64,000 bases of DNA from NCBI GenBank assembly GCA_964446945.1, contig CAYUQO010000010.1:62001-126000 (forward strand), written 5' to 3'. The DNA is from CAIYRG01 sp964446945 (GTDB taxonomy: Bacteria > Pseudomonadota > Alphaproteobacteria > Micropepsales > Micropepsaceae). Below, piece by piece: positions 52,766-61,077 of this stretch. Within the stretch, counting starts at the first letter, position 1. Every line of letters begins with the position of its first letter. The notes beneath the pieces were generated by a model. It saw only the letters and a program-made list of their open reading frames with translations. It had not been told where the DNA came from and did not search any database. Made by a program: the position numbers and the translations under genes.

Positions 52766-53110
52766 ATGAAGGCCGCGCGATCATTAACATTAACCATGTC
52801 CATGGTGAGCGTCGCGATGACTCTTGGCGCGTGCGCAACAGTAACCGATCCGTTGCAATTGCTGGACACGTCCACGGTCTTCAAACCCGCGCCGAAGCCG
52901 GCCGAATTGTCCATGCAGGCAGAACCGGTCGCAGTGGCAATGAAGACGGATTACGTGCAGCAGATTGAAGATCTGCAGGCTGATAATCTGGAATTGATGA
53001 AAGAGCTTGCTGACGCACGAAACCAAACCACGAAGCTGAAAAGACAGCTTAAGGACGCAATGCAGGACAATTCATTGCTGAGAGATCTCGCCGCCAGGAA
53101 GATGCGGTAG
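52766..53110 (+). CDS. Small coiled-coil lipoprotein
   Basis: A 114-residue lipoprotein. MKAARSLTLTMSMVSVAMTLGAC is a signal ending in the lipobox LGAC with Cys23. After a Pro-rich linker, residues about 60-110 form a predicted coiled coil (YVQQIEDLQADNLELMKEL, then DARNQTTKLKRQLKDAM). GAGGGG is seven bases before the ATG at 52766, better than for the ATG at 52760. It is divergent from the histidine kinase, 121 bases away if the TTG start is right, and is followed by a strong terminator. The family is unknown; an envelope spacer or partner of the sensor is possible. Confidence 0.78.
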   Translation: MKAARSLTLTMSMVSVAMTLGACATVTDPLQLLDTSTVFKPAPKPAELSMQAEPVAVAMKTDYVQQIEDLQADNLELMKELADARNQTTKLKRQLKDAMQDNSLLRDLAARKMR

Positions 53111-53142
53111 GCGCGCAGCTGCGCCCATAACAAACTGATAAC

Positions 53143-53173
53143 AAAAAGGGCGGGTGTGAACCCGCCCTTTTTT
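53143..53173. terminator. Bidirectional terminator between the lipoprotein gene and copy E
   Basis: AAAAAGGGCGGGT and ACCCGCCCTTTTTT around loop GTGA. It serves the plus-strand lipoprotein gene and the minus-strand copy E, and is nearly the same hairpin as at 48438. Confidence 0.92.
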
Positions 53174-53206
53174 AACTGTGACCGAAGTCACCCCTCCCTG
53201 TGCACC

Positions 53207-55387
53207 TTAGTCGGCCAGAGGATTCGGCCTGACCTGGAAATGCACAACCTTGCTGGTCTGTCCTTTGCCGCCTTCGATATGCGCGGCAGACCGGTCCGAA
53301 TAGGTCGAGAAGATTCCCTTCCCTTTCCAACCGGCGCTGGCGTCGTCGATGCGTCCATCCATGCCCTTGGCGAAATAGCCCATCGGGTATGGCACGCGCA
53401 TTGTCACCCACTTGGCGTCGACGAGCGCGAACAGCGCATCCGACTCATTGCCGGTGGCAATCGGAACGTTCTTGCCGAGTCCCAGCGTATCGTACTGGTC
53501 AACCCAATCGTAATACGGGGCTTCGGCGCTGCCGTCGGTCACCTGAATCCCGCGGAATTGCGGGCCGGGGATCGTATACAGCTTCCAACCTTCCGGGCAG
53601 GCCTTGCCGGTGGCGGCGATCGGTCCGTTGAGCGGGCCTTTGCACAGACGGCGGTCGAAGCTCGCCATATGTCCGCTGGCCAAAGCTGCCCACACGACGC
53701 CATTGCTGTCGATGTCCATGCCGCGCGGGCTGAAGCCGGAATGCGGATTCTTCGGGTCCTTGTACGGGACTTCGTAGAATTCCGTCAGCTTCGTTTTGGG
53801 ATCGAAGCGGGCAACGCCGCCGGGGAAGCCGAGATAGGAGCCCCACACGGTGCCGTCAGACGGACTCGGCGAAGCGCCATAGAAGCCGACCTGGACATGC
53901 TTGTCCTTCTTCGGATCGACCGGATCCTTCAGGCCGACATAATCGCCGGCTTTGCCGTCGGCATTGGTGTCGATGATAAACGGCGCCCAACCCTGGCTCG
54001 CCGCTTCGTCATGAGTGGCGTCCCACTTCCTGGTGTCGAACCAGCCGATGACTTCGTCATTGGTGTTGCCGCTCGAGAACCACATCACGCCATTCTTGTC
54101 GAGCTGGAGATGATGCGTGCCGAAGCAGAGATCGATCGGTGTGGCCTTCTTTGTCTTCGGATCATAGACTTCGAGCTGGCGCCCCGAACGGCTGAGTGGG
54201 AATGCCTGCGCCGACGGGTTGGTTGAGCCCGCTTTGCAGAAGGCCGGTTCCTGATTGGCCGGACGAATGCGCGCCGTCAGCCACAAGCGGCCCTTGTCGT
54301 CCATCCAGGGATTGTGGATGACGGTATGGCTGTCCCACACCGCGTCGGAACCCCAGTAAGGCGAGTCGGCGTAAATCGGCGAAGTCTTGGTCGACGGCGT
54401 TTTCGGATCACGCCATTCGGACTTGATCAGGCCAGACTTGTTGTCCACCGGATCGAGCCACGGAATGTAGTCCGAGCTTTCTTCCGGCGAGCCGTAGATC
54501 AGGCCATGGGCGTTGACCGTCGGATTGCGGCGGTCGGTCGAAATCTCGTCATGCAGGTAGGTGGTCGGCGTCGACCAGTCCCATTCGGTGACGATGACAT
54601 TGCGCTCCATGCCGGCCGGGCGCGACGGCTTCGCGAAAGGCAATTCGCCTTTCTTCACGCGGTCGGTCCAGTCCGCGAGATTGGCAAGCGCGCGCGACGT
54701 ATCGAAATTGCCGATACCGTTCATCATCAGCGCGCTGGCCTGGCCCGATTGCAGACGGCGTTCCCAAGCGGCCTGCGAAGTCTCGAAATGCCCGAGCTGG
54801 GGTTCGAGTTCGCGGGTCGCCTTGTCGCCGATCTGGTGGCAGGAATTGCAGCTGTCGGTCTTCATGTAGCGCAGCCACATGCCCTGGTCCTTCAGGGAGA
54901 CCGGCATTCCGTTGCCTCCGGCACCCGTGCCCGGGAACAGGTTGGCATCCGGCACTTTCACCATCGAGTACCAGTAGATCGCGGGATAATATTGTGCGGC
55001 GGCGGCTTCGTTGGGCGCTGCGACGGATTTCAGATTGACGGTCTTGCCGAGTCCGGTTTTGGTCCGTGGACTGTCGATCAGCCCGTAACCCCGGACGAAG
55101 ACATCATAATTTGCCTTCGGCAGGCCGGGAATGAGATACCGGCCCTGGTCGTCGGTGACGACGATTTTCACGTATTTGGTCGGCAGGTCGCGAGTTTCTG
55201 CGACCACCCACACGCCGGCTTCCGGGCCTTTTGCTCCGGTGACGACGCCGCCGATTTCGTCGGCTTTGACCTGGACGGCAGCATTGGCCGCCGGTTGGGC
55301 GCTCGCAGCCATCGGGGCAGCAAAAAACATTGCAGTCCCAAGGAGACTGGCCGCCAAAATGTGTAATGACGATTTATGCATGCTCAT
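53207..55387 (-). CDS. Exported haem-propeller protein, copy E
   Basis: A 726-residue member, nearest to copy A. Signal peptide 1-31 (ending ASAQ); beta-sandwich about 45-125; haem motif C180-N-S-C-H184 with Met in SALMMNGIG; propeller segments DDKGRLWLTARIRP, DKNGVMWFSSG, DGTVWGSYLGFPGGVARFDP and DSNGVVWAALASGHM; calcium-loop candidate DTNADGKAGDY, the most altered of the five. The start may be the ATG at 55387 or the one at 55381 two codons later. Its leader is unlike those of copies B-D. It is the last gene before the conserved rnr gene. Confidence 0.83.
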   Translation of the reverse strand: MSMHKSSLHILAASLLGTAMFFAAPMAASAQPAANAAVQVKADEIGGVVTGAKGPEAGVWVVAETRDLPTKYVKIVVTDDQGRYLIPGLPKANYDVFVRGYGLIDSPRTKTGLGKTVNLKSVAAPNEAAAAQYYPAIYWYSMVKVPDANLFPGTGAGGNGMPVSLKDQGMWLRYMKTDSCNSCHQIGDKATRELEPQLGHFETSQAAWERRLQSGQASALMMNGIGNFDTSRALANLADWTDRVKKGELPFAKPSRPAGMERNVIVTEWDWSTPTTYLHDEISTDRRNPTVNAHGLIYGSPEESSDYIPWLDPVDNKSGLIKSEWRDPKTPSTKTSPIYADSPYWGSDAVWDSHTVIHNPWMDDKGRLWLTARIRPANQEPAFCKAGSTNPSAQAFPLSRSGRQLEVYDPKTKKATPIDLCFGTHHLQLDKNGVMWFSSGNTNDEVIGWFDTRKWDATHDEAASQGWAPFIIDTNADGKAGDYVGLKDPVDPKKDKHVQVGFYGASPSPSDGTVWGSYLGFPGGVARFDPKTKLTEFYEVPYKDPKNPHSGFSPRGMDIDSNGVVWAALASGHMASFDRRLCKGPLNGPIAATGKACPEGWKLYTIPGPQFRGIQVTDGSAEAPYYDWVDQYDTLGLGKNVPIATGNESDALFALVDAKWVTMRVPYPMGYFAKGMDGRIDDASAGWKGKGIFSTYSDRSAAHIEGGKGQTSKVVHFQVRPNPLAD

Positions 55388-55503
55388 ACCTCGTTCCTTC
55401 CTCCCATGCGTGCAGCGATACGGGGTTTGGCAGAAATGCGGGAATATAGTCTATAGCCATTTCCCGCCCCGGCATAGACCGGCTGTGGCTCAATGAGGCG
55501 CCC

Positions 55504-57723
55504 TTGGCGAAATCCCGAAAAGACACCCGAGCGGTTTTGACGCGCGAAACCGTGCTGGAACATCTGGCGGCACATCCCGGCGATACCAAACGCGACCTGG
55601 TGCGTGCGCTGGGCGTCAAGGGCGCGGAACGGCAGGTTTTGAAACAGATTTTGGCCGAACTTGCCGAACAGGGTGCGGTCGAGCGCGGACGGAAGCGCAG
55701 CTATGTTCCAGCCGGCGCATTGCCGGATATGGCGGTGCTGGAAATCTTCGCTGAAGACGCTGACGGCGAACCGCTGGCGCGACCGGCGCAATGGGAGGGT
55801 CAGGGTGCGCCGCCTTCGGTACTTGTGCTGCCTGGACGGGACGAAGTTTCGGCACCCGGCCGGGGCGAACGGATTCTGGCGCGAATCAGCCGCCACAAAA
55901 CCGAAGGTCACTACGAAGCGCGCATCATCAAGCGATTGGGTGCCAGCGCGCACCGCGCGCTGGGCGTGCTGAAGATCCAACCGGGGCAATTGCCGCGCGT
56001 CGAGCCGGTGGACCGCAAGTCGCGTCATGCCTTCATGCTCGACCGGAACAGCGTTGCCGGATTGCGCGATGGCGACCTCGTGACGGTTGAGCCAGAAGCA
56101 CGGCGCGGCGTGGGCGGCCCGAGAGCGCGCGTTGTCGAACGCCACGGTTCGATTCGCGAGCCGCGCTCGATCAGCCTGATTGCGATTCATGCCCACGGCA
56201 TCCCGACCGATTTTCCCGGCGTGGCGTTGGCCGAAGCAGACAAGAGCAAACCGGCATCGCCGGCGGGGCGTACCGATTTGCGCAAAATTGCGCTGGTGAC
56301 AATCGATCCGGAAGACGCGCGCGACCATGATGATGCGGTGTGGGCCGGGCCCGATCCCGATACCGCCAACAAGGGGGGGCACATTGTCATTGTCGCGATT
56401 GCGGATGTCGCGCATTACGTGCGCACCGGTTCGGTGCTTGACAAGGAAGCGCTAAAACGCGGCAATTCGGTCTATTTTCCCGATCGGGTGGTGCCGATGC
56501 TACCCGATGCGCTGTCGGCGGACCTGTGTTCGCTGCGCGAAGGCGAAGACCGGCCGTGCCTCGCGGTGCGCATGGTCTTCGATGCGCACGGCACGAAGCG
56601 ACGGCATGAATTCCTGCGCGCGATGATGCGTTCGGCGGCGCGCCTGACCTATGCGGAAGCGCAGCGCGCATTCGACGGAAAGCCGGATGCGAAATGCCGG
56701 CACCTGCAGCAAGTCGTGATGGAGCCGCTGTGGCAGGCTTACCGTACGCTGACCAAAGAGCGGGACCGGCGTTCGCCGCTCGACCTCGATTTGCCCGAGC
56801 GCAGAATCGTTTTCGGGGCGGACGGGCAGATCGCGTCGGTCGCGTTCCGCGAGCGGCTGGAATCCATGCGTCTGATCGAGGAATTCATGATCATGGCGAA
56901 TGTCGCGGCAGCGGAATCGCTGGAGAAGGCGCGGCAGCCGCTGATCTATCGCGTCCATGAAGAACCCAGCCGGGAAAAGCTGGTCGCGTTCGGCGACTAT
57001 CTCAGATCGATCGGCATGTCATTTGCCAAAGGCCAGGTAGTCAAGCCTGGCACGTTCAACCGTATTCTCGAGCGCGCCAAAGGCACGCCGCAGGAAGAGG
57101 TGATCAACGAAGTCACTTTGCGGACCCAGGCGCAGGCGATCTATGCGCCGGAGAACGTCGGCCATTTCGGGCTCAATCTCGCGCGCTATGCGCATTTTAC
57201 CTCTCCCATCCGGCGCTATGCCGACCTTGTGGTCCATCGCGGCTTGATCCGTGCACTGAAACTCGGCGATGGCGGCCTCAGCGACGGCGATTCGGCGCGG
57301 CTTTCCGAAATTGCCGATCACGTGTCGATGACCGAGCGGCGGGCCATGGCGGCCGAACGTGATTCCACCGACCGTTATCTCGCCGCCTATATGCAGGATC
57401 GCGTCGGGGCCGTGTTCACCGGGCGGATTTCGGGCGTGACGCGCTTTGGACTGTTCGTGCGGTTGAGTGAAACCGGCGCCGACGGGCTGCTCCCGATCCG
57501 CTCGCTCGGCCTGGAATTCTTCAAACATGACGAGAAGCGGCACGCATTGATCGGCGAGCGCAGCGGCACGGCATATAATCTTGGCGACACGATCAGCGTG
57601 CGCCTCGCGGAAGCGGCGCCGGTCACCGGTGGTTTGCGCTTCGAACTGGCAGAAGAAGAAGGCTGGAGCGAAGGGACGGCTGGCCGCAAAAGCCGCAAAC
57701 CTGTGCAGCGCCGCCGGCGCTGA
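55504..57723 (+). CDS. rnr: Ribonuclease R
   Basis: Processive 3'-5' exoribonuclease that degrades structured RNA. The 739-residue product has an N-terminal helix-turn-helix-like region, cold-shock domains (about 70-230), the RNB catalytic domain with the acidic cluster TIDPEDARDHDDAVW near residue 265, HFTSPIRRYADLVVHR near 560, and a C-terminal S1 domain (VGAVFTGRISGVTRFGLFV) with a basic tail. The start is TTG. In most alphaproteobacteria rnr directly follows topA; here the accessory block separates them. It is transcribed away from that block. Confidence 0.95.
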   Translation: MAKSRKDTRAVLTRETVLEHLAAHPGDTKRDLVRALGVKGAERQVLKQILAELAEQGAVERGRKRSYVPAGALPDMAVLEIFAEDADGEPLARPAQWEGQGAPPSVLVLPGRDEVSAPGRGERILARISRHKTEGHYEARIIKRLGASAHRALGVLKIQPGQLPRVEPVDRKSRHAFMLDRNSVAGLRDGDLVTVEPEARRGVGGPRARVVERHGSIREPRSISLIAIHAHGIPTDFPGVALAEADKSKPASPAGRTDLRKIALVTIDPEDARDHDDAVWAGPDPDTANKGGHIVIVAIADVAHYVRTGSVLDKEALKRGNSVYFPDRVVPMLPDALSADLCSLREGEDRPCLAVRMVFDAHGTKRRHEFLRAMMRSAARLTYAEAQRAFDGKPDAKCRHLQQVVMEPLWQAYRTLTKERDRRSPLDLDLPERRIVFGADGQIASVAFRERLESMRLIEEFMIMANVAAAESLEKARQPLIYRVHEEPSREKLVAFGDYLRSIGMSFAKGQVVKPGTFNRILERAKGTPQEEVINEVTLRTQAQAIYAPENVGHFGLNLARYAHFTSPIRRYADLVVHRGLIRALKLGDGGLSDGDSARLSEIADHVSMTERRAMAAERDSTDRYLAAYMQDRVGAVFTGRISGVTRFGLFVRLSETGADGLLPIRSLGLEFFKHDEKRHALIGERSGTAYNLGDTISVRLAEAAPVTGGLRFELAEEEGWSEGTAGRKSRKPVQRRRR

Positions 57724-57751
57724 TATCTGTTTAGCCAATTCGAAAGATCAA

Positions 57752-57870
57752 GATTTCACGCAGAGACGCGGAGATCACAGAGATACTGGTGATGCTGCCA
57801 GCAGGCGAGCGACTTCGCCGTCGCAAGCTGGACATCTCCGCGCCCCTCCGCGGGCTGTGCGTGAGATCAT
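57752..57870. repeat. Inverted-repeat intergenic element
   Basis: The left part reads TTTCACGCAGAGACGCGGAG and the right part CTCCGCGCCCCTCCGCGG and CTGTGCGTGAG, so the ends form a long imperfect hairpin. It lies between convergent rnr and holC and overlaps the holC stop by a few bases. It is a different class from the CCCTCCCC repeats. Confidence 0.6.
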
Positions 57871-58343
57871 TTTTTCTCGCCGGGTTTGTGCTGTTCCCAT
57901 TTACCGGCAGGATTTTGCCGCCAGAACGCCACCTGGTGCCCGCCAGCCAGTGCCTCGCGCCAGGATGTGCGGGCTGCGGCGAGAATCTCCTCATCCTGAC
58001 CATTGAACAGGAGGACGATGCGCGCATATCCGGCAAAGCGCGGGGCTTGCCATTGTGACGGGACTTCGCCACCAGCGAGGAACAGGACCGAGGATGTGTT
58101 CGGGTTTTCTTCACCCGTGGTCAGGTAGACGGGCTGCAGCGACGAATGGTCCGTGCCCTCCGTCCCATGGGCGAGAAAGCTCTGATCGGAAAAGGTCCAC
58201 AGGTGATTGTCGAGCGCATTCATCCGCTCTTTGGAATCGGTGCGCACGACCGCACGCCAGCCACGCTCGATGGTGCGTTCAAGCAGACCGGGGAGGATAT
58301 CTTCGATGCTTTTGCGTTCGAGGCAGTAAAACAGGATTTCCAT
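57867..58343 (-). CDS. holC: DNA polymerase III chi subunit
   Basis: Accessory subunit that links the clamp loader to single-strand binding protein. The 158-residue product begins with EILFYCLERKSIEDILPGLL and contains RAVVRTDSKERMNALDNHLWTF, SFLAHGT and VLLFNGQDEEILAAAR, the usual HolC pattern. It starts directly after the pepA stop (TAAATG-type junction), and pepA-holC is a conserved pair in alphaproteobacteria. Its end lies at an inverted-repeat element. Confidence 0.93.
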   Translation of the reverse strand: MEILFYCLERKSIEDILPGLLERTIERGWRAVVRTDSKERMNALDNHLWTFSDQSFLAHGTEGTDHSSLQPVYLTTGEENPNTSSVLFLAGGEVPSQWQAPRFAGYARIVLLFNGQDEEILAAARTSWREALAGGHQVAFWRQNPAGKWEQHKPGEKK

Positions 58344-59846
58344 TTAATCCGAGTACTGATCGACAAGACGATTGATCAGGCGGACGCCCCAGCCAGTCCC
58401 CCATGACGGGATCAGCGGTTTTTGTTCGCCGTCCTGCCAGGCGACGCCGGCGATGTCGAGATGCGCCCAGGGCACCTTGTTGACGAAGCGTTGCAAAATC
58501 TGCGCCGCGGTGATCGAGCCCGCATGGGGCCCGCCGATATTTTTCATATCGGCGATTTTCGACTTCACCATCTGGTCATAGGCGTCGCCGAGCGGCAGGC
58601 GCCAGACCGGTTCACCCTCGGCGGCTCCAGCTTTGACGATCGCTTTCGCAAGATCGTCATTGTTGCAGAACAGGCCCGCATGCTCGGCGCCAAGCGCGAC
58701 CAGAATGGCGCCGGTCAACGTCGCGAGGTCGACCATGAAGCGCGGAGCGAAGCGCGACTGGGTGTACCAGAGCGCATCCGCAAGGACGAGGCGGCCTTCG
58801 GCATCGGTGTTGAGGATTTCGATCGTCTGTCCCGACATGGTCTTGACCACATCGTTCGGGCGCTGGGCGTTGCTGCCGGTCATGTTTTCGACAAGTCCGA
58901 TGACGCCGACCACGTCGACGCGCGCCTTTCTGAGCGCGAGCGTGCGCATCGCCCCCGTAACAGCCGCGGCCCCGGCCATGTCGCCTTTCATGCCCATCAT
59001 CGAAGCGGCGGGTTTGAGGGACAGCCCGCCGGAATCGAAACAGACGCCCTTGCCGACAAAGGCAAGCGGAGCGCCGCGCTTTGCCGACTTCCCGCCGCGG
59101 CGGCCGTTCCACCGCATGACGACCAGCCGCGAATCATGCGCGCTCCCCTGCCCCACCCCGAGAAGCGTATTCATGCCGAGCTTTTTCATCGCCGGCACAT
59201 CGAGGATTTCGACCGACACGCCGAGCTTGCGCAGCTCGGCGCAGCGCCGAGCGAACTCATCCGGATACAGAACATTTGCCGGTTCGTTGACGAGATCGCG
59301 GGCGAGAAACATGCCTTCGGCCAGCGCCGAAAGTCCGGCCCAAAGCTTGCGGGAGCCCGCCGGATCGGGAGTGGAGACCACCACGCGCTTCAGCGTCGGG
59401 CGTTCCTCGTCCTTGATGCTGCGGTAGATATCGAAACGGTAGCTGCGAAGCATCGCGCCGAATGCGAGATGCGCCGCGAGGTCCGCCTCGGACAGCGGCG
59501 ACTTCTTCTGCCGGTCGAGTTGGAACGTCAGGACCTCTTCGCCGCCCACCAGCAGGCGCCCGGCAATGGACGCGGCGAGGCGCTCGGCCGCGGCAGCGCC
59601 GAATTCTTCAGCTTTGCCGAGACCCGCGAGGATCAGCCGTGTCGCGCTGATCCCGGCCGGGACCAGGAGCTCCAGGCTGTGGCCGGGCTGCCCCTTGAAG
59701 CGCCCGGCGGCGATCGCGCGCGCGACCGCCCCGTTGGTGGCCTTGTCGGCGGCGGCGGCCGAATCGGTCAGTTTCCCGCCATCGAGGATGCCGACCACAA
59801 GCGCGCCCTGCTGAATCGCGCGCGGCCGGTCAAATGAAATTTCCAT
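58344..59846 (-). CDS. pepA: Leucyl aminopeptidase
   Basis: Zinc/manganese aminopeptidase of the M17 family, 500 residues. The C-terminal catalytic domain has GKGVCFDSGGLSLKPA, the segment MKGDMAGAAAV and the signature NTDAEGRLVLADAL. Metal and bicarbonate-binding residues are in these motifs. The ATG at 59846 begins MEISFDRPRAIQQGALVVG, typical of the family; longer frames are unsupported. It is divergent from lptF with about 100 bases between, and its stop touches the start of holC. Confidence 0.96.
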   Translation of the reverse strand: MEISFDRPRAIQQGALVVGILDGGKLTDSAAAADKATNGAVARAIAAGRFKGQPGHSLELLVPAGISATRLILAGLGKAEEFGAAAAERLAASIAGRLLVGGEEVLTFQLDRQKKSPLSEADLAAHLAFGAMLRSYRFDIYRSIKDEERPTLKRVVVSTPDPAGSRKLWAGLSALAEGMFLARDLVNEPANVLYPDEFARRCAELRKLGVSVEILDVPAMKKLGMNTLLGVGQGSAHDSRLVVMRWNGRRGGKSAKRGAPLAFVGKGVCFDSGGLSLKPAASMMGMKGDMAGAAAVTGAMRTLALRKARVDVVGVIGLVENMTGSNAQRPNDVVKTMSGQTIEILNTDAEGRLVLADALWYTQSRFAPRFMVDLATLTGAILVALGAEHAGLFCNNDDLAKAIVKAGAAEGEPVWRLPLGDAYDQMVKSKIADMKNIGGPHAGSITAAQILQRFVNKVPWAHLDIAGVAWQDGEQKPLIPSWGTGWGVRLINRLVDQYSD

Positions 59847-59946
59847 TCCCCCGCTCCGTGAATACATTCGCCCACCAGATAGCAGATGCACGAATGCGCG
59901 ACGCAATTTTTCTGACGAATCGGGCGAATTCTGGTAGGCAGACCGT

Positions 59947-61077
59947 ATGCGCAGCCTGTTCTTCTACATCCTTCGCCAGATCATCGGGCCGTTTCTGCTG
60001 TTTACGGTGATCCTGACGCTGGTGATCTGGATGACCCAATCGCTGCGGTTGCTGGATGTGGTGATCAACCGTGGCCAGTCCGCGGGGCTGTTTGCCTGGC
60101 TGACCATGCTGATGCTGCCGAGCCTGCTGGTTGTGATCGTGCCTATCGCATTCTTTGGCGCGGCATTATTCGTGCTGAGCCGGCTCAATTCCGACAGCGA
60201 GTTGGTCGTGATGTGGTCGTCGGGCGTCAGTCGGCTGCAGACGGCGCTGCCGGTGCTGAGCGCCGCCGTGGTAGCGATGGGAATCACTTACGCGTGCAGC
60301 CTGTACCTGATGCCGCTGGGCCAGCGGGCCATGAACGAAAAATTGTTCGATATCCGCGCCGATATCGGCGCGGCGATCCTGCGCGAAGGCACCTTCAACT
60401 CGCCCAGCAACGGGCTGACGGTGTTCATTCGCGATATCACCCCGCGCGGCGAAATCCGCGGCATCCTTGTGCATGACAACCGGCAGCCGCAGCACCCGTC
60501 GACCTATCTCGCCGAGTCCGGCGTGCTGGCGCAGACGCCGAACGGGCCGCGCCTGATCATGATCAACGGCCATATTGAACGGTCCGAACAGGGCGGCGCA
60601 CGCCTGTCGCTGCTGAAATTCGACCGCTATGTGTTCGACCTCGACCAGTTTGGCGGACCCCAGCGCGGCGCGGAACGCGATGCCAGCGAAAATTACCTGG
60701 CGGATTTGCTGCATCCACCGGCCGAGCTGAACGAGCGACAGCGGGCGGGTTTCCTGGCGGAGGCGCACAACCGGATCACGGCGCCCCTGTACTGCATTGC
60801 ATTCGCGCTGATCGCGCTGGTGGCGACCGGCAGAGGGCCGATGACGCGCGGGGGTTATGCATTGCGCCTGACAGTGGCGGCGCTGTTTGGGACCTGTCTC
60901 CGGCTGCTCGGTTACATGGCGCAGGGTGTGACGGCACGCAATCCGGCCATGATGTTCCTGCTCTATCTGTTGCCGATCGGCGGGACTGTGCTGGCGATGG
61001 CTGCGCTGACGGAAATACGCCTGCCGACACTCCTCCAATTCGGCGCGCGTGCCAGAGCTGGTGGCCATCCGGCATGA
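59947..61077 (+). CDS. lptF: LPS export permease LptF
   Basis: Inner-membrane permease of the LptB2FGC lipopolysaccharide exporter. The 376-residue product has six predicted helices in a 3+3 arrangement around a periplasmic beta-jellyroll (about 120-270). The start is MRSLFFYILRQIIGPFL; the DSELVVMWSSGVSRLQ segment contacts the ATPase LptB. The stop overlaps the lptG start as ATGA. Gene order lptF-lptG-lptD is conserved in alphaproteobacteria. Confidence 0.96.
   Translation: MRSLFFYILRQIIGPFLLFTVILTLVIWMTQSLRLLDVVINRGQSAGLFAWLTMLMLPSLLVVIVPIAFFGAALFVLSRLNSDSELVVMWSSGVSRLQTALPVLSAAVVAMGITYACSLYLMPLGQRAMNEKLFDIRADIGAAILREGTFNSPSNGLTVFIRDITPRGEIRGILVHDNRQPQHPSTYLAESGVLAQTPNGPRLIMINGHIERSEQGGARLSLLKFDRYVFDLDQFGGPQRGAERDASENYLADLLHPPAELNERQRAGFLAEAHNRITAPLYCIAFALIALVATGRGPMTRGGYALRLTVAALFGTCLRLLGYMAQGVTARNPAMMFLLYLLPIGGTVLAMAALTEIRLPTLLQFGARARAGGHPA

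Noticed and set aside
27773..55503. Prophage, ICE or transposon as the source of the accessory block
   Set aside because: No integrase, transposase, relaxase, phage structural gene, tRNA or direct-repeat boundary was seen.
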